A stretch of 64,000 bases of DNA from Zwartia panacis (GTDB lineage Bacteria > Pseudomonadota > Gammaproteobacteria > Burkholderiales > Burkholderiaceae_B). Location of the stretch: positions 310,001 through 374,000 of the forward strand of contig NZ_JAUHHF010000002.1 in the NCBI RefSeq assembly GCF_030410395.1, written 5' to 3'. Under the pieces are notes generated by a model, which had not been told where the DNA came from, did not search any database, and saw nothing but the letters and a program-made list of their open reading frames with translations. A program made the translations under genes and the position numbers. Below, piece by piece: positions 55,588 through 64,000 of the stretch (positions within the stretch are counted from its first letter, which is position 1; each line of letters starts with the position of its first letter).

Positions 55588-56991
55588 ATGTCCCCCGCTT
55601 CAACACCCGTTCGCACTCGTTTTGCGCCCTCGCCTACAGGCTTTCTGCACCTGGGCGGCGCGCGTACTGCCTTGTTTTCCTGGGCCTACGCCAGACACTT
55701 CGGCGGCACGTTCATTTTGCGTGTCGAGGACACCGATCTGGAACGCTCAACGCCAGAGGCTGTACAGGCTATTTTGGACGGTATGGCCTGGTTGGGGCTG
55801 ACGCCCGACGAAGGCCCCTTCTACCAAATGCAGCATATGGATCGCTACCGCGAGGTGGTTGCCAACATGCTGGCCGACGGAACTGCATACTACTGCTACA
55901 GCTCGCCTGCCGAGGTGGACGAAATGCGCGAACGCGCGCGGGCCAAAGGTCAGAAGCCACGCTACGACGGAACCTGGCGACCTGAGCCAGGAAAAACCTT
56001 GCCACCCATCCCATCGGATCGCAAACCTGTCGTGCGTTTCAAAAGCCCACAAGAGGGCACCACTGGCTGGGTGGATATGGTCAAAGGTCCGATCACATTC
56101 GACAATAGCGAACTTGATGATCTGGTCATCGCCCGTCCCGACGGTACGCCCACTTACAATTTTTGCGTAGTCGTCGATGACTGGGATATGCGTATCACGC
56201 ATGTCTTGCGTGGCGACGACCATGTCAACAACACCCCTCGCCAGATCACGATTTTGCGTGCGCTCGGCGCACCCGTTCCCGAGTACGGTCACGTTCCAAT
56301 GATTCTGGGGCCGGATGGAGAAAAACTCTCCAAGCGACATGGCGCCGTGAGCGTGATGGAGTATGACCGGGATGGTTATCTGCCGGAGGCGATGGTTAAT
56401 TATCTGGCTCGTTTGGGTTGGAGTCACGGCGATGACGAGCTATTTTCACGCGAGCAACTCGTCGCATGGTTTGATTCGCAACATCTATCAAAGTCGGCGG
56501 CGCAATGGGACCCCAAAAAACTAAACTGGGTCAATGCCCACTACATCAAGCATAGTGACGACGCCGCACTTGCCAGGGCAGTCGCGCCGCGCATCGCGGC
56601 GCGTGGCGGAGACACGGAAAAAGTGGATCTGACCCAGGTTGTGGCTTTACTCAAAGACCGTGCCGAAACGCTTGAGCAACTCGCCGATGGCGCCATGTTG
56701 TTTTGTGGCGCACACACACCTGCCTCGCCCGAACTCGCCACACAGCACCTGACAGATGCCGCACGAACTGTTCTTAAAGACTTTGCCACGCAGGCCGCGG
56801 GGCTCGAATGGAACCGCGCGGCGCTGAGCGGTTTGATCAAAGCCACACTGGCCGCGCACGGACTCAAAATGCCACAGCTTGCCATCCCGTTGCGTGTAGC
56901 CGTCGCGGGCGCCACGCAAACGCCCGCGATCGATGCGGTTCTGGAAATTCTCGGCAAGCAAACGGTGCTAGAACGACTTACATCAATCTAA
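55588..56991 (+). CDS. gltX: Glutamyl-tRNA synthetase
   Basis: A 467-residue class I synthetase. [17 protein letters not shown] (12-28) is the HIGH region and [12 protein letters not shown] (about 247-258) the KMSKS loop. Together with glnS it covers glutamate and glutamine charging. It is 12 bases after the hydrolase. Its last 14 bases overlap the convergent lipoprotein gene. Confidence 0.97.
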   Translation: MSPASTPVRTRFAPSPTGFLHLGGARTALFSWAYARHFGGTFILRVEDTDLERSTPEAVQAILDGMAWLGLTPDEGPFYQMQHMDRYREVVANMLADGTAYYCYSSPAEVDEMRERARAKGQKPRYDGTWRPEPGKTLPPIPSDRKPVVRFKSPQEGTTGWVDMVKGPITFDNSELDDLVIARPDGTPTYNFCVVVDDWDMRITHVLRGDDHVNNTPRQITILRALGAPVPEYGHVPMILGPDGEKLSKRHGAVSVMEYDRDGYLPEAMVNYLARLGWSHGDDELFSREQLVAWFDSQHLSKSAAQWDPKKLNWVNAHYIKHSDDAALARAVAPRIAARGGDTEKVDLTQVVALLKDRAETLEQLADGAMLFCGAHTPASPELATQHLTDAARTVLKDFATQAAGLEWNRAALSGLIKATLAAHGLKMPQLAIPLRVAVAGATQTPAIDAVLEILGKQTVLERLTSI

Positions 56992-57481
56992 AACTGTCCT
57001 GGACGCGCTGACCGGTGATCGGTCGGCTGTCAGGCTTGTCCTCACGAAACACGACCCGACGGTTGTCCACACGCTCGATTAGATAGGTGAGTGTGTACAT
57101 CGATTCGCGGTAGTCGATTTTTTCACCGTTGGAACGACCAATTCGCAACACAAGTTTTCCTTGAGGCGCATCCCAGCAACCTGTTTCTCTGAGCTCAGAT
57201 CGAACATTGCGCCCCTGTTTGACACGGATCTGCTGCCGCATTTTGCCGTCCGGAGATAACGTCAAAAGCGTCTGAACCTCGCCGGCCACGCCTGGTTGTT
57301 TACGCACGACATACCAGACGCCAGTCAAAGGCTGTCCGGCAGAAGGCGCCTGACAGACCAGTTCGGGCAAGTTTTCAGGCGCAATCACAAGCGGAGAATC
57401 GGATGGACGCGGAATCCCGCAGCCAGCCAGAACCAGACAGGCCGCGACAGTACTCCAGCGAAAAAGACCACTTTTGGACAT
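56978..57481 (-). CDS. Lipoprotein, unknown function
   Basis: A 167-residue protein with a lipobox ([10 protein letters not shown], cysteine near 21) and a mature beta-rich part ([24 protein letters not shown]). The start MSKSGLFRW at 57481 is preferred to one 11 codons upstream because it gives a normal signal. I recognise no family. Confidence 0.72.
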   Translation of the reverse strand: MSKSGLFRWSTVAACLVLAGCGIPRPSDSPLVIAPENLPELVCQAPSAGQPLTGVWYVVRKQPGVAGEVQTLLTLSPDGKMRQQIRVKQGRNVRSELRETGCWDAPQGKLVLRIGRSNGEKIDYRESMYTLTYLIERVDNRRVVFREDKPDSRPITGQRVQDSFRLM

Positions 57482-57685
57482 GAGTCCCCCTGGACAACTA
57501 TTAAGAATATTCAAAGTGGAATAGTGCTACATATTTAGGGCAAATCACGCACCCAATCGCGCTATTTAGCAAAAACACCCTGTCCGCCACCCAACGGCTT
57601 TGCGTTTACACCACACTTTTCAAATGCATAGGGTTAACGATAGTAAAAAAAGGTGAAATTTATCTATTGCCTAGTGGTGCCACAA

Positions 57686-57732
57686 ACACTAGAATTAGTA
57701 TCCAACTATGTACAAAACACTACATGTAGTGG
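57686..57732 (+). promoter_or_regulatory. Two NrdR boxes before nrdA
   Basis: ACACTAGAATTAGTAT (57686-57701) and ACACTACATGTAGTGG (57717-57732) match the palindromic NrdR box pattern (ACACTA..TAGTGT-like). Their start-to-start spacing is 31 bases, three helical turns, as usual for paired NrdR boxes. They lie about 115-160 bases before the nrdA ATG. The rest of the 364-base gap before nrdA contains no other clear gene. Confidence 0.85.
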
Positions 57733-57845
57733 TCACTTGCCAAGATGCCAAACAGCTCAACGCACATGTCACCTGATTGTCTACATGCTTGGCCATGACC
57801 GAATTCGAGTGGGGCGTGTGCCCCATTCACCTTGCAGGAGCCCAT

Positions 57846-60767
57846 ATGCAAACTTCCACCAGCTCAGTGTCGCACCGCGAAGCCGCACCGCAGTTTTCTC
57901 ATACAGACGCGCCCATTACCGAGGCCACCTGGACTCAATATCACATCATTCGCCGCAACGGCGCGGTGGTCAATTTCGAGCCGAGCAAAATCGGCATCGC
58001 CATGACCAAGGCATTCTTAGCTGTCAATGGCGGTCAGGGTGCCGCATCGGCCCGCGTACGCGAGCTTGTTGACTCCCTGACTCGCCAAGTTGTTCAAGCC
58101 TTGGTGCGCAGCCGTCCCAATGGCGGCACCTTTCATATAGAAGACGTCCAGGATGCCGTCGAGCTCGCACTGATGCGCTCAGGCGAGCACGATGTCGCCA
58201 GATCCTACGTGTTGTATCGCGAACGTCGCGCCCAAGAGCGTGCCAAGTCCAATATTGAACAGGCTCCCGCCGAAGCCTCCACGCTGCACGTCGTAGACGG
58301 CGGCGTACGCAAGCCTCTGGATCTGGCCAAGCTGCAAGCCACGATCGAGTCTGCCTGCTTTGGTTTAGGCGATTTCGTTGACACGGCCGCCATTCAAAAA
58401 GAAACGCTCAAGAACCTGTATGACGGTGTACCCGTCGACGAGGTCTACAAATCAGCGATCCTCGCCGCGCGCGCCATGGTTGAAAACGATCCTGCCTACA
58501 GCAAGGTCACTGCGCGCCTGCTGTTGCATACGATCCGCAAAGAAGTCCTATCTGACGAAACGTCCCAAGAAGACATGGCGACGCGCTATGCGACGTACTT
58601 CCCGACCTTCATCAAGCGCGGCGTCGAAGCTGGACTGCTGAACTCCGAGCTTTCCCGCTACGACTTGCCCCGACTGGCCGCAGCGCTGGATTCCAGCCGG
58701 GATATGCAGTTTGATTACCTGGGCCTGCAGACGCTGTATGACCGCTACTTCCTGCACATTCGGGGTCAGCGCATTGAGCTCCCACAAGTCTTTTTCATGC
58801 GCGTCGCAATGGGACTGGCAATCGGTGAAGTCGATCGCGAAACGCGCGCCATCGAGTTCTACCAGATCCTGTCGTCCTTTGATTTCATGAGTTCGACGCC
58901 CACACTGTTCAATGCCGGCACACTGCATTCACAGCTGTCATCCTGCTATCTCACGACCGTATCAGACGATCTGGACGGCATCTACGAAGCCATCAAAGAA
59001 AACGCCTTGCTGGCGAAATATGCGGGCGGCCTGGGCAACGACTGGACACCTGTGCGCGCCATGCGTAGCCACATTAAAGGCACCAACGGCGAAAGCCAGG
59101 GTGTGGTGCCTTTCCTGAAAGTCGTCAACGACACTGCAGTCGCCGTCAACCAGGGTGGCAAGCGCAAAGGCGCTGTTTGTTGCTACCTCGAGTCCTGGCA
59201 CCTGGATATTGAAGAATTTCTGGAGTTGCGCAAGAACACCGGTGACGAGCGTCGCCGCACGCACGACATGAATACAGCCAACTGGATTCCAGACTTGTTC
59301 ATGAAGCGCGTGATCGAAGGCGGTGATTGGACTTTGTTCTCTCCCTCCGACTGCCCTGACTTGCACGACAAAGTCGGCGTCGCGTTCGAAAAAGCCTACG
59401 TTGGTTACGAAGAAAAAGCGGCTCGCGGCGAATTGACCTTGTTCAAGAAAATGCCCGCGATCAATTTGTGGCGCAAGATGCTCTCAATGCTGTTTGAAAC
59501 GGGTCACCCATGGATCACGTTCAAAGATCCTTGCAACATCCGCTCACCACAGCAACACGTTGGCGTGGTTCACAGCTCGAACCTGTGCACAGAGATCACG
59601 CTCAACACGAATGACTCCGAAATCGCTGTCTGCAATCTGGGTTCCGTGAACTTGCCTGCGCACCTCAAGCAAAACGCCGATGGGTCCATGACTCTCGACC
59701 ACGACAAACTGCAGCGCACGATCAAAATCGCGATGCGCATGCTCGACAACGTGATCGACATCAATTACTACGCCGTCGCGAAAGCCCGCAACTCCAACGT
59801 TCGTCATCGTCCAGTCGGTCTTGGCATGATGGGCTTCCAGGATTGCCTGCACTTGATGCGCGTCCCTTACGCATCACAAGCTGCGATCGAATTCGCCGAT
59901 CGTTCGATGGAAGCTGTTTGCTATTACGCGTACAGTGCGTCCAGCGATCTCGCGGCAGAGCGTGGTCGTTACGCAAGCTTCGAAGGTTCATTGTGGTCGC
60001 GTGGCATCTTGCCGCATGACTCCATCGCACTGCTTCGTGAACATCGCGGTGGCTATGTTGAAGTCGATGAGTCGATGACGATGGATTGGGATTCGTTGCG
60101 TGAACGCATCAAACGACAGGGCATGCGCAATTCAAATTGCGTTGCAATTGCCCCAACTGCAACAATTTCGAATATTATTGGCGTGTCTGCGTGCATTGAA
60201 CCAACATATCAAAACTTGTACGTTAAATCGAACCTCTCCGGCGAGTTCACTGTTGTCAACGAACACCTTGTTCGTGACCTCAAGAAACTGGGCCTCTGGG
60301 ATGAAGTGATGGTCGCCGATCTTAAATATTTCGATGGCAGCTTGTCCCGCATAGATCGCGTTCCGGCCGATTTGCGCACCCTATACGCTACAGCTTTTGA
60401 AGTCGAACCCACCTGGATCGTCGAGTGCGCCGCACGCCGCCAGAAATGGATCGATCAAGCGCAGTCACTGAACATCTATATGGCCGGTGCCTCCGGCAAG
60501 AAACTCGATGACACATACAAGCTTGCCTGGTTGCGTGGCCTCAAGACCACTTACTACCTCCGTACGCTTGGTGCCACGAGCGCTGAAAAATCAACTGGAC
60601 GTGGCGGTGAGCTCAACGCAGTGAACGTTTCTGGCGCTGGTTCGACCAGCGGCACATTCGCCTCTGCAGCGGCAACTCCCGCTTTGCCCGACCCTGAAAT
60701 TCTCGGGGCGGCCTGCACCATGAGACCTGGCGATCCAGGTTTCGAAGAGTGCGAAGCCTGCCAATAA
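57846..60767 (+). CDS. nrdA: Class Ia ribonucleotide reductase, large subunit
   Basis: A 973-residue protein. An ATP cone reads HIIRRNGAVVNFEPSKIG near 35-52, and a second one (LHVVDGGVRKPLDLAKLQAT) near 148-167, as in the two-cone NrdA of Pseudomonas. NAGTLHSQLSSC carries an active-site cysteine, SNLCTEITLNT another, and the C-terminal pair is in ECEACQ. It reduces ribonucleoside diphosphates. ATG 57846 follows AGGAG. NrdR boxes precede it. Confidence 0.97.
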   Translation: MQTSTSSVSHREAAPQFSHTDAPITEATWTQYHIIRRNGAVVNFEPSKIGIAMTKAFLAVNGGQGAASARVRELVDSLTRQVVQALVRSRPNGGTFHIEDVQDAVELALMRSGEHDVARSYVLYRERRAQERAKSNIEQAPAEASTLHVVDGGVRKPLDLAKLQATIESACFGLGDFVDTAAIQKETLKNLYDGVPVDEVYKSAILAARAMVENDPAYSKVTARLLLHTIRKEVLSDETSQEDMATRYATYFPTFIKRGVEAGLLNSELSRYDLPRLAAALDSSRDMQFDYLGLQTLYDRYFLHIRGQRIELPQVFFMRVAMGLAIGEVDRETRAIEFYQILSSFDFMSSTPTLFNAGTLHSQLSSCYLTTVSDDLDGIYEAIKENALLAKYAGGLGNDWTPVRAMRSHIKGTNGESQGVVPFLKVVNDTAVAVNQGGKRKGAVCCYLESWHLDIEEFLELRKNTGDERRRTHDMNTANWIPDLFMKRVIEGGDWTLFSPSDCPDLHDKVGVAFEKAYVGYEEKAARGELTLFKKMPAINLWRKMLSMLFETGHPWITFKDPCNIRSPQQHVGVVHSSNLCTEITLNTNDSEIAVCNLGSVNLPAHLKQNADGSMTLDHDKLQRTIKIAMRMLDNVIDINYYAVAKARNSNVRHRPVGLGMMGFQDCLHLMRVPYASQAAIEFADRSMEAVCYYAYSASSDLAAERGRYASFEGSLWSRGILPHDSIALLREHRGGYVEVDESMTMDWDSLRERIKRQGMRNSNCVAIAPTATISNIIGVSACIEPTYQNLYVKSNLSGEFTVVNEHLVRDLKKLGLWDEVMVADLKYFDGSLSRIDRVPADLRTLYATAFEVEPTWIVECAARRQKWIDQAQSLNIYMAGASGKKLDDTYKLAWLRGLKTTYYLRTLGATSAEKSTGRGGELNAVNVSGAGSTSGTFASAAATPALPDPEILGAACTMRPGDPGFEECEACQ

Positions 60768-60788
60768 ACCGCCACCGGAAAAAATATT

Positions 60789-61994
60789 ATGCTTAGCTGG
60801 AACGACGAACCTACAACCACTACCGCCCCGCCAGTTGGCTCGGGTGGAGCACTTTCCTCGGTGCTACCCGCATCGCTCGCTGCCACCATGTCTGCGCGCG
60901 CAGCCACTGGAGTATTTGGCGATGCAGCTTTACCAACACCCGGACTGACGCAGTCACCTGTGGCCACCAACCCAGCCACACGTGTCAACGTTGCCGACAA
61001 GCGCATCATCAACGGACAGACCGACGTCAACCAACTCGTGCCCTTTAAATACAAGTGGGCCTGGGAAAAGTACATCGCGACCTGCGCCAACCACTGGATG
61101 CCACAAGAGATCAATATGTCGCGCGACATCGCTCTTTGGAAAAATCCAAACGGATTGACTGAAGACGAGCGTCGCATTATCAAGCGCAACCTTGGTTTCT
61201 TTGTGACTGCCGACTCGCTGGCGGCCAACAACATCGTCCTGGGCACCTATCGCCACATCACGGCACCCGAGTGCCGTCAGTTCTTGTTGCGCCAGGCTTT
61301 CGAAGAAGCGATCCACACGCACGCTTATCAGTACATCGTCGAGAGCCTGGATCTCGACGAATCAGAAATTTTCAACGCATACAACGAAGTTCCCTCGATT
61401 CGCGCCAAGGATCAGTTCCTGATTCCGTTTATTGACGCCATCGCAGACCCGAATTTCAAAACCGGCACACTCGAAGCGGATCAGAAGCTGTTGAAGTCCC
61501 TGATTGTGTTTGCCTGCCTGATGGAAGGCCTGTTCTTTTATGTTGGTTTTACCCAGATTCTCGCTTTGGGTCGCCAAAACAAAATGACTGGCGCCGCTGA
61601 ACAGTACATGTACATCCTGCGTGATGAATCCATGCACTGCAATTTCGGCATTGATCTGATCAACACCATCAAGCTCGAAAATCCTCAACTCTGGACACCA
61701 GCCTTCCGCGAAGAAATTCGCGCGCTGTTCGCCAAAGCGGTTGATCTTGAATACGCTTACGCCGAAGACACCATGCCCCGTGGCGTGTTGGGTCTGAATG
61801 CGCCCATGTTCAAGTCTTACCTGCGCTTTATCGCTAATCGCCGCTGCCAGCAGATCGGCATCGAGCCCCTGTTCGCCCAGGAGGAGAATCCATTCCCCTG
61901 GATGGCAGAAATGATTGACTTAAAAAAGGAACGGAATTTCTTTGAAACACGTGTGATTGAATATCAGACTGGTGGCGCCCTCAATTGGGAATAA
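60789..61994 (+). CDS. nrdB: Class Ia ribonucleotide reductase, small subunit
   Basis: A 401-residue ferritin-like protein holding the tyrosyl radical. [12 protein letters not shown] and [14 protein letters not shown] supply iron ligands. The first 75 residues are a low-complexity, poorly conserved tail ([11 protein letters not shown]), normal in Burkholderiales. It lies 21 bases after nrdA. The C-terminus that docks to NrdA is intact. Confidence 0.96.
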   Translation: MLSWNDEPTTTTAPPVGSGGALSSVLPASLAATMSARAATGVFGDAALPTPGLTQSPVATNPATRVNVADKRIINGQTDVNQLVPFKYKWAWEKYIATCANHWMPQEINMSRDIALWKNPNGLTEDERRIIKRNLGFFVTADSLAANNIVLGTYRHITAPECRQFLLRQAFEEAIHTHAYQYIVESLDLDESEIFNAYNEVPSIRAKDQFLIPFIDAIADPNFKTGTLEADQKLLKSLIVFACLMEGLFFYVGFTQILALGRQNKMTGAAEQYMYILRDESMHCNFGIDLINTIKLENPQLWTPAFREEIRALFAKAVDLEYAYAEDTMPRGVLGLNAPMFKSYLRFIANRRCQQIGIEPLFAQEENPFPWMAEMIDLKKERNFFETRVIEYQTGGALNWE

Positions 61995-62051
61995 GCCAAT
62001 TGGAAATCAGCCCCTAGTCAGAGTTTCAGTCTCACTTTGTACTTGCCAGTC

Positions 62052-62120
62052 GGCGGCTTCGGTCGCCAACTGGTGCCATTTGAATTGGTTCGCGTCCGAA
62101 CGAGAGGCAGTTCAAATGGC
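62052..62120 (+). other. Structured region between nrdB and the H1-like gene
   Basis: GGCGGC-TTCG-GTCGCC (62052-62067) is a UUCG-capped hairpin with one G-U pair. It is followed by a perfect 10-base inverted repeat, GCCATTTGAA at 62075-62084 and TTCAAATGGC at 62111-62120, which itself encloses a GTTCG/CGAAC hairpin. No clear terminator T-run follows. Possibly the end of the nrdB transcript or a small RNA. Confidence 0.5.
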
Positions 62121-62269
62121 TGTGCCGGATTCATCAGCACAAATCAACATGCTATCGATGTCTGGTAGTGGCTTGTGACGATGAATAACTCGGGCGAAAC
62201 ATCCTCCCATGGTGGGCGGAGTCGAGCACGGGTTTTAATGTTTGGGACCCTGAACTAAGGAGTATTACC

Positions 62270-62608
62270 ATGGCAACAGCCAAAAAAGCAGCAAAAAAGG
62301 CAGTAAAAAAAGCAGCAGCTAAGAAGCCCGCAGCAGCAGCCAAGAAAGTCGCTGCTAAGAAGCCTGCAGTGAAGAAAGTTGCTGCTAAGAAGCCTGCAGC
62401 AAAGAAAGTAGCAAAGAAGGCAGTCAAGAAAGTAGCGAAAAAAGCCGCGGCCAAAAAGCCAGCAGCTAAAAAAGTCGCTGCCAAAAAGCCTGCTGCTAAA
62501 AAAGTAGCAAAGAAAGCAGTCAAGAAAGTTGCAGCTAAGAAGCCAGCGGCCAAAAAAGCCGCCGCTAAAAAGCCAGCAGCTACCAAAGTTGCTGCAAAAA
62601 AAAAATAG
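62270..62608 (+). CDS. Histone H1-like DNA-binding protein (first frame)
   Basis: A protein of 112 residues composed almost wholly of Lys, Ala, Pro and Val in KKPAAKKVAAK-type repeats, matching the lysine-rich histone H1 homologues of Bordetella and relatives. It would coat and compact DNA. AAGGAG precedes the ATG. The frame ends at a TAG directly after a run of ten A bases. In the -1 frame from that run the coding continues to 62730 and ends AASWPFPTGGRP, which I recall as the usual end of these proteins. So a frameshift, sequencing error or slippage is likely. Confidence 0.88.
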   Translation: MATAKKAAKKAVKKAAAKKPAAAAKKVAAKKPAVKKVAAKKPAAKKVAKKAVKKVAKKAAAKKPAAKKVAAKKPAAKKVAKKAVKKVAAKKPAAKKAAAKKPAATKVAAKKK

Positions 62609-62730
62609 TTAAAAAACCCGCCGCTAAAAAGCCGGCAGCCGCTGCCCCCTCGACAGCCGCAGCTCCAGGTGCAAAAACTGCCCTGAATCCTGCAGCGTCT
62701 TGGCCCTTCCCTACGGGTGGCCGTCCCTGA
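62609..62730 (+). other. Out-of-frame continuation of the H1-like gene
   Basis: After the A10 run, the frame reached by a one-base backward slip reads IVKKPAAKKPAAAAPSTAAA, then PGAKTALNPAASWPFPTGGRP and TGA at 62728-62730. The composition and ending agree with the family, and a strong terminator follows 27 bases later. It is therefore coding in character rather than intergenic. Confidence 0.78.
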
Positions 62731-62756
62731 GCTTTTAGCTGAGGTCAGTTAGACCT

Positions 62757-62790
62757 AGCCGCCTGGTTCGCCAGGCGGCTTTTTCGTTTT
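62757..62790 (+). terminator. Terminator after the H1-like gene
   Basis: AGCCGCCTGG, loop TTCG, CCAGGCGGCT, then TTTTTCGTTTT. A perfect 10-base stem with UUCG loop and T-tract. Its distance from 62730 fits an mRNA ending after the extended frame. Confidence 0.95.
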
Positions 62791-62872
62791 TGAGTTGTTG
62801 TTCTTTATGTCACGCGCAGATCATCGCATGAGACAATAACGCTCTCGTTTCTATATTCGGAGCAGATTTCTT

Positions 62873-63445
62873 ATGATTGGTGAAATACTCCGCTTCCTGC
62901 TTGATGTTGGCTTTACGCTGATCGGCGCTGTGCTTTTGGCGCGCGCCTGGTTGCAAGCGGTCAAGCTCCATCCATTCAACCCGATTGCACAAGCGGTGTA
63001 TCAGGCCACGAACTGGTTAGTCACGCCACTGCGACGGATCGTACCCACAGGTGGCGGCACCGACTGGGCGAGCCTACTCGGGGCGCTTCTCGTCGCGATC
63101 CTCTATCTTGTGCTGATATGGCTTGTCTCCACCGCGAGCATGCTCCCGGTCAAACTGATACCGGGCGTGATTGGCGCGGGCCTGGCGACTGTCGGGCGCT
63201 GGGCGCTCAACCTGATCATCTGGCTCACTTTGATTCAGGCCGTCTTGTCCTGGATCAACCCGATGGCGACGATCATGCCGGTATTGCGTATTTTGACAGC
63301 GCCATTGCTGGAGCCGATCCGACGCATCATGCCTAGCTTGGGCGGACTGGATCTCTCTGCGCTTGTTTTGTTGATACTGGCCCAGATCGCCATCATGGTG
63401 TTGAACCGGATTACGTATCAACTATTTCCAGTTTTCGTACTATAA
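62873..63445 (+). CDS. yggT: YggT-family membrane protein
   Basis: A 190-residue protein with two YggT repeats, each with paired hydrophobic helices (about 5-24 and 60-84; 98-118 and 160-185). PFNPIAQAVYQATNWLVTPLRRIVP and INPMATIMPVLRILTAPLLEPIRRIMP are the family signatures. Role uncertain, linked to membrane or division functions in other bacteria. Confidence 0.92.
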   Translation: MIGEILRFLLDVGFTLIGAVLLARAWLQAVKLHPFNPIAQAVYQATNWLVTPLRRIVPTGGGTDWASLLGALLVAILYLVLIWLVSTASMLPVKLIPGVIGAGLATVGRWALNLIIWLTLIQAVLSWINPMATIMPVLRILTAPLLEPIRRIMPSLGGLDLSALVLLILAQIAIMVLNRITYQLFPVFVL

Positions 63446-63474
63446 ATCTGTCGCCTTCTGCAGACCTGTCAGCC

Positions 63475-63981
63475 TTAATTTTGTGACAGCGGGACCACGC
63501 GCGAGGGACCCGCACCACTGACGACTTGCACGCGCTGATTCATCATGATCGGTAGATCAGCCTCTTGGGCGATCACGCGTGTTTCACCGTTATCGAGGCG
63601 AACGGTAATCTCAAGACCGTCTTTTTTACCCATCTGGTCCTCGACAGCATTACCCGCCAAGGCACCCAGAATGGCACCGCCAATAATTGCCAGGGTGCGC
63701 CCTGTCCCGCCACCGACCGCACTGCCCGCGACACCGCCCACAGCACCACCTGCGATGGCACCGGCACCTGAAGTTTGATCACGCTCGATCGTGATGGGTC
63801 GCACGTTGATGACCGTGCCATTGCGCACGATTTGATCGCGCTGGGTCTGGTTGTAGTTATAGACGTTCGCGGAGGCAGAGGGCTTGGCGCAGCCAGAAAT
63901 CAAGACGACAGCGGAGAGACCTGCGGTGACGAGCAACATGCGCGCACCGAACATGGAACTGCGAAAAAATGTTTTTCTCAT
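63475..63981 (-). CDS. Glycine-zipper lipoprotein (SlyB/Pcp-like)
   Basis: A 168-residue protein. The signal ends in VVLISGC (lipobox). The body contains a double glycine zipper: GAGAIAGGAVGGVAGSAVGGG and GGAILGALAGNAVED, typical of outer-membrane 17 kDa antigen/SlyB proteins. The ATG at 63981 follows GGGAG; a GTG one codon earlier is possible. It is the last visible gene; 19 bases remain. Confidence 0.9.
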   Translation of the reverse strand: MRKTFFRSSMFGARMLLVTAGLSAVVLISGCAKPSASANVYNYNQTQRDQIVRNGTVINVRPITIERDQTSGAGAIAGGAVGGVAGSAVGGGTGRTLAIIGGAILGALAGNAVEDQMGKKDGLEITVRLDNGETRVIAQEADLPIMMNQRVQVVSGAGPSRVVPLSQN

Positions 63982-64000
63982 CACGAAACTCCCTTCAAAC

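Noticed and set aside
62152-62586. Hydrophobic Ala/Phe repeat protein opposite the H1-like gene
   Set aside because: It is only the reverse complement of the Lys/Ala repeat coding sequence.
62270-62608. Tandem repeats considered as a CRISPR array
   Set aside because: The repetition follows codons for Lys-Ala-Pro units; there are no unique spacers of constant length.

Overview
The window reads as a betaproteobacterial chromosome of the order Burkholderiales, probably Alcaligenaceae. The evidence is the conserved core block on the right (ribE-ribD-nrdR-glyA, tyrS, M23 peptidase-anmK-erpA, argC-rpsI-rplM, nrdAB, a Lys/Ala/Pro-rich histone H1-like gene, yggT) and a complete IS1071 on the left. 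Genus is an inference; no rRNA or other marker was checked. Base composition changes by region: visibly GC-rich from 1 to about 25 kb, AT-richer from 25.2 to 41.5 kb, intermediate from 41.6 kb to the end.

Layout. 1-9.4 kb: partial msrA, an AraC-type regulator, glnS, an isocitrate lyase/PEP mutase-family gene cut by a 3204-bp IS1071 (4208-7411), a second AraC-type regulator, then an AhpD-like gene and a thioredoxin-like gene. 9.4-23.2 kb: a long minus-strand gene train. In transcription order it holds a DUF3047 protein, ArsS-type radical SAM enzyme, TVP38-flavoprotein fusion, DUF547 protein, TIGR04283 and TIGR04282 glycosyltransferase-like proteins, TIGR03169-like flavoprotein, PhnD/PhnE/PhnC-like ABC transporter, metallophosphoesterase, MTA phosphorylase, a membrane protein and glutathione reductase. 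23.3-24.5 kb: an ECF sigma factor with its NrsF-type anti-sigma partner.

25.24-41.57 kb: a 16.3-kb integrative island bounded by a 14-bp direct repeat. The right copy is the 3' end of tRNA-Ser(GGA). It carries a tyrosine integrase, an AlpA-like regulator, a DUF3631 protein, and a minus-strand defence operon (SNF2-type helicase, DUF4391 protein, type III Mod, Fic protein, type III Res), a controller-like XRE regulator and several decayed gene fragments. 41.7-64 kb: core genes for riboflavin, one-carbon metabolism, tRNA charging, peptidoglycan recycling, Fe-S assembly, arginine, ribosomal proteins and dNTP synthesis.

Strongest candidate for something undescribed: the 9.4-23.2 kb train. Three 29-bp copies of one promoter motif (TGTAAC, 17 bases, CGAAT followed by A or T) lie before arsS, before the DUF3047 gene and at the start of the sigma gene. 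This suggests an autoregulated ECF/NrsF regulon controlling a complete uptake, radical-SAM, nucleoside-phosphorylase and glycosyltransfer pathway. The chemistry is consistent with arsenosugar-like (or another deoxyadenosyl-derived) small-molecule synthesis, but no ArsM methyltransferase is in the window. Second: the island's type III restriction operon, extended by a helicase, a DUF4391 protein and an internal fic gene, with a repeated palindromic operator before res and a C-box-like site before the XRE gene. Core-gene regulatory signals include two NrdR boxes before nrdA (nrdR itself is in the window), a hairpin before rplM, and a probable -1 frameshift in the histone H1-like gene.
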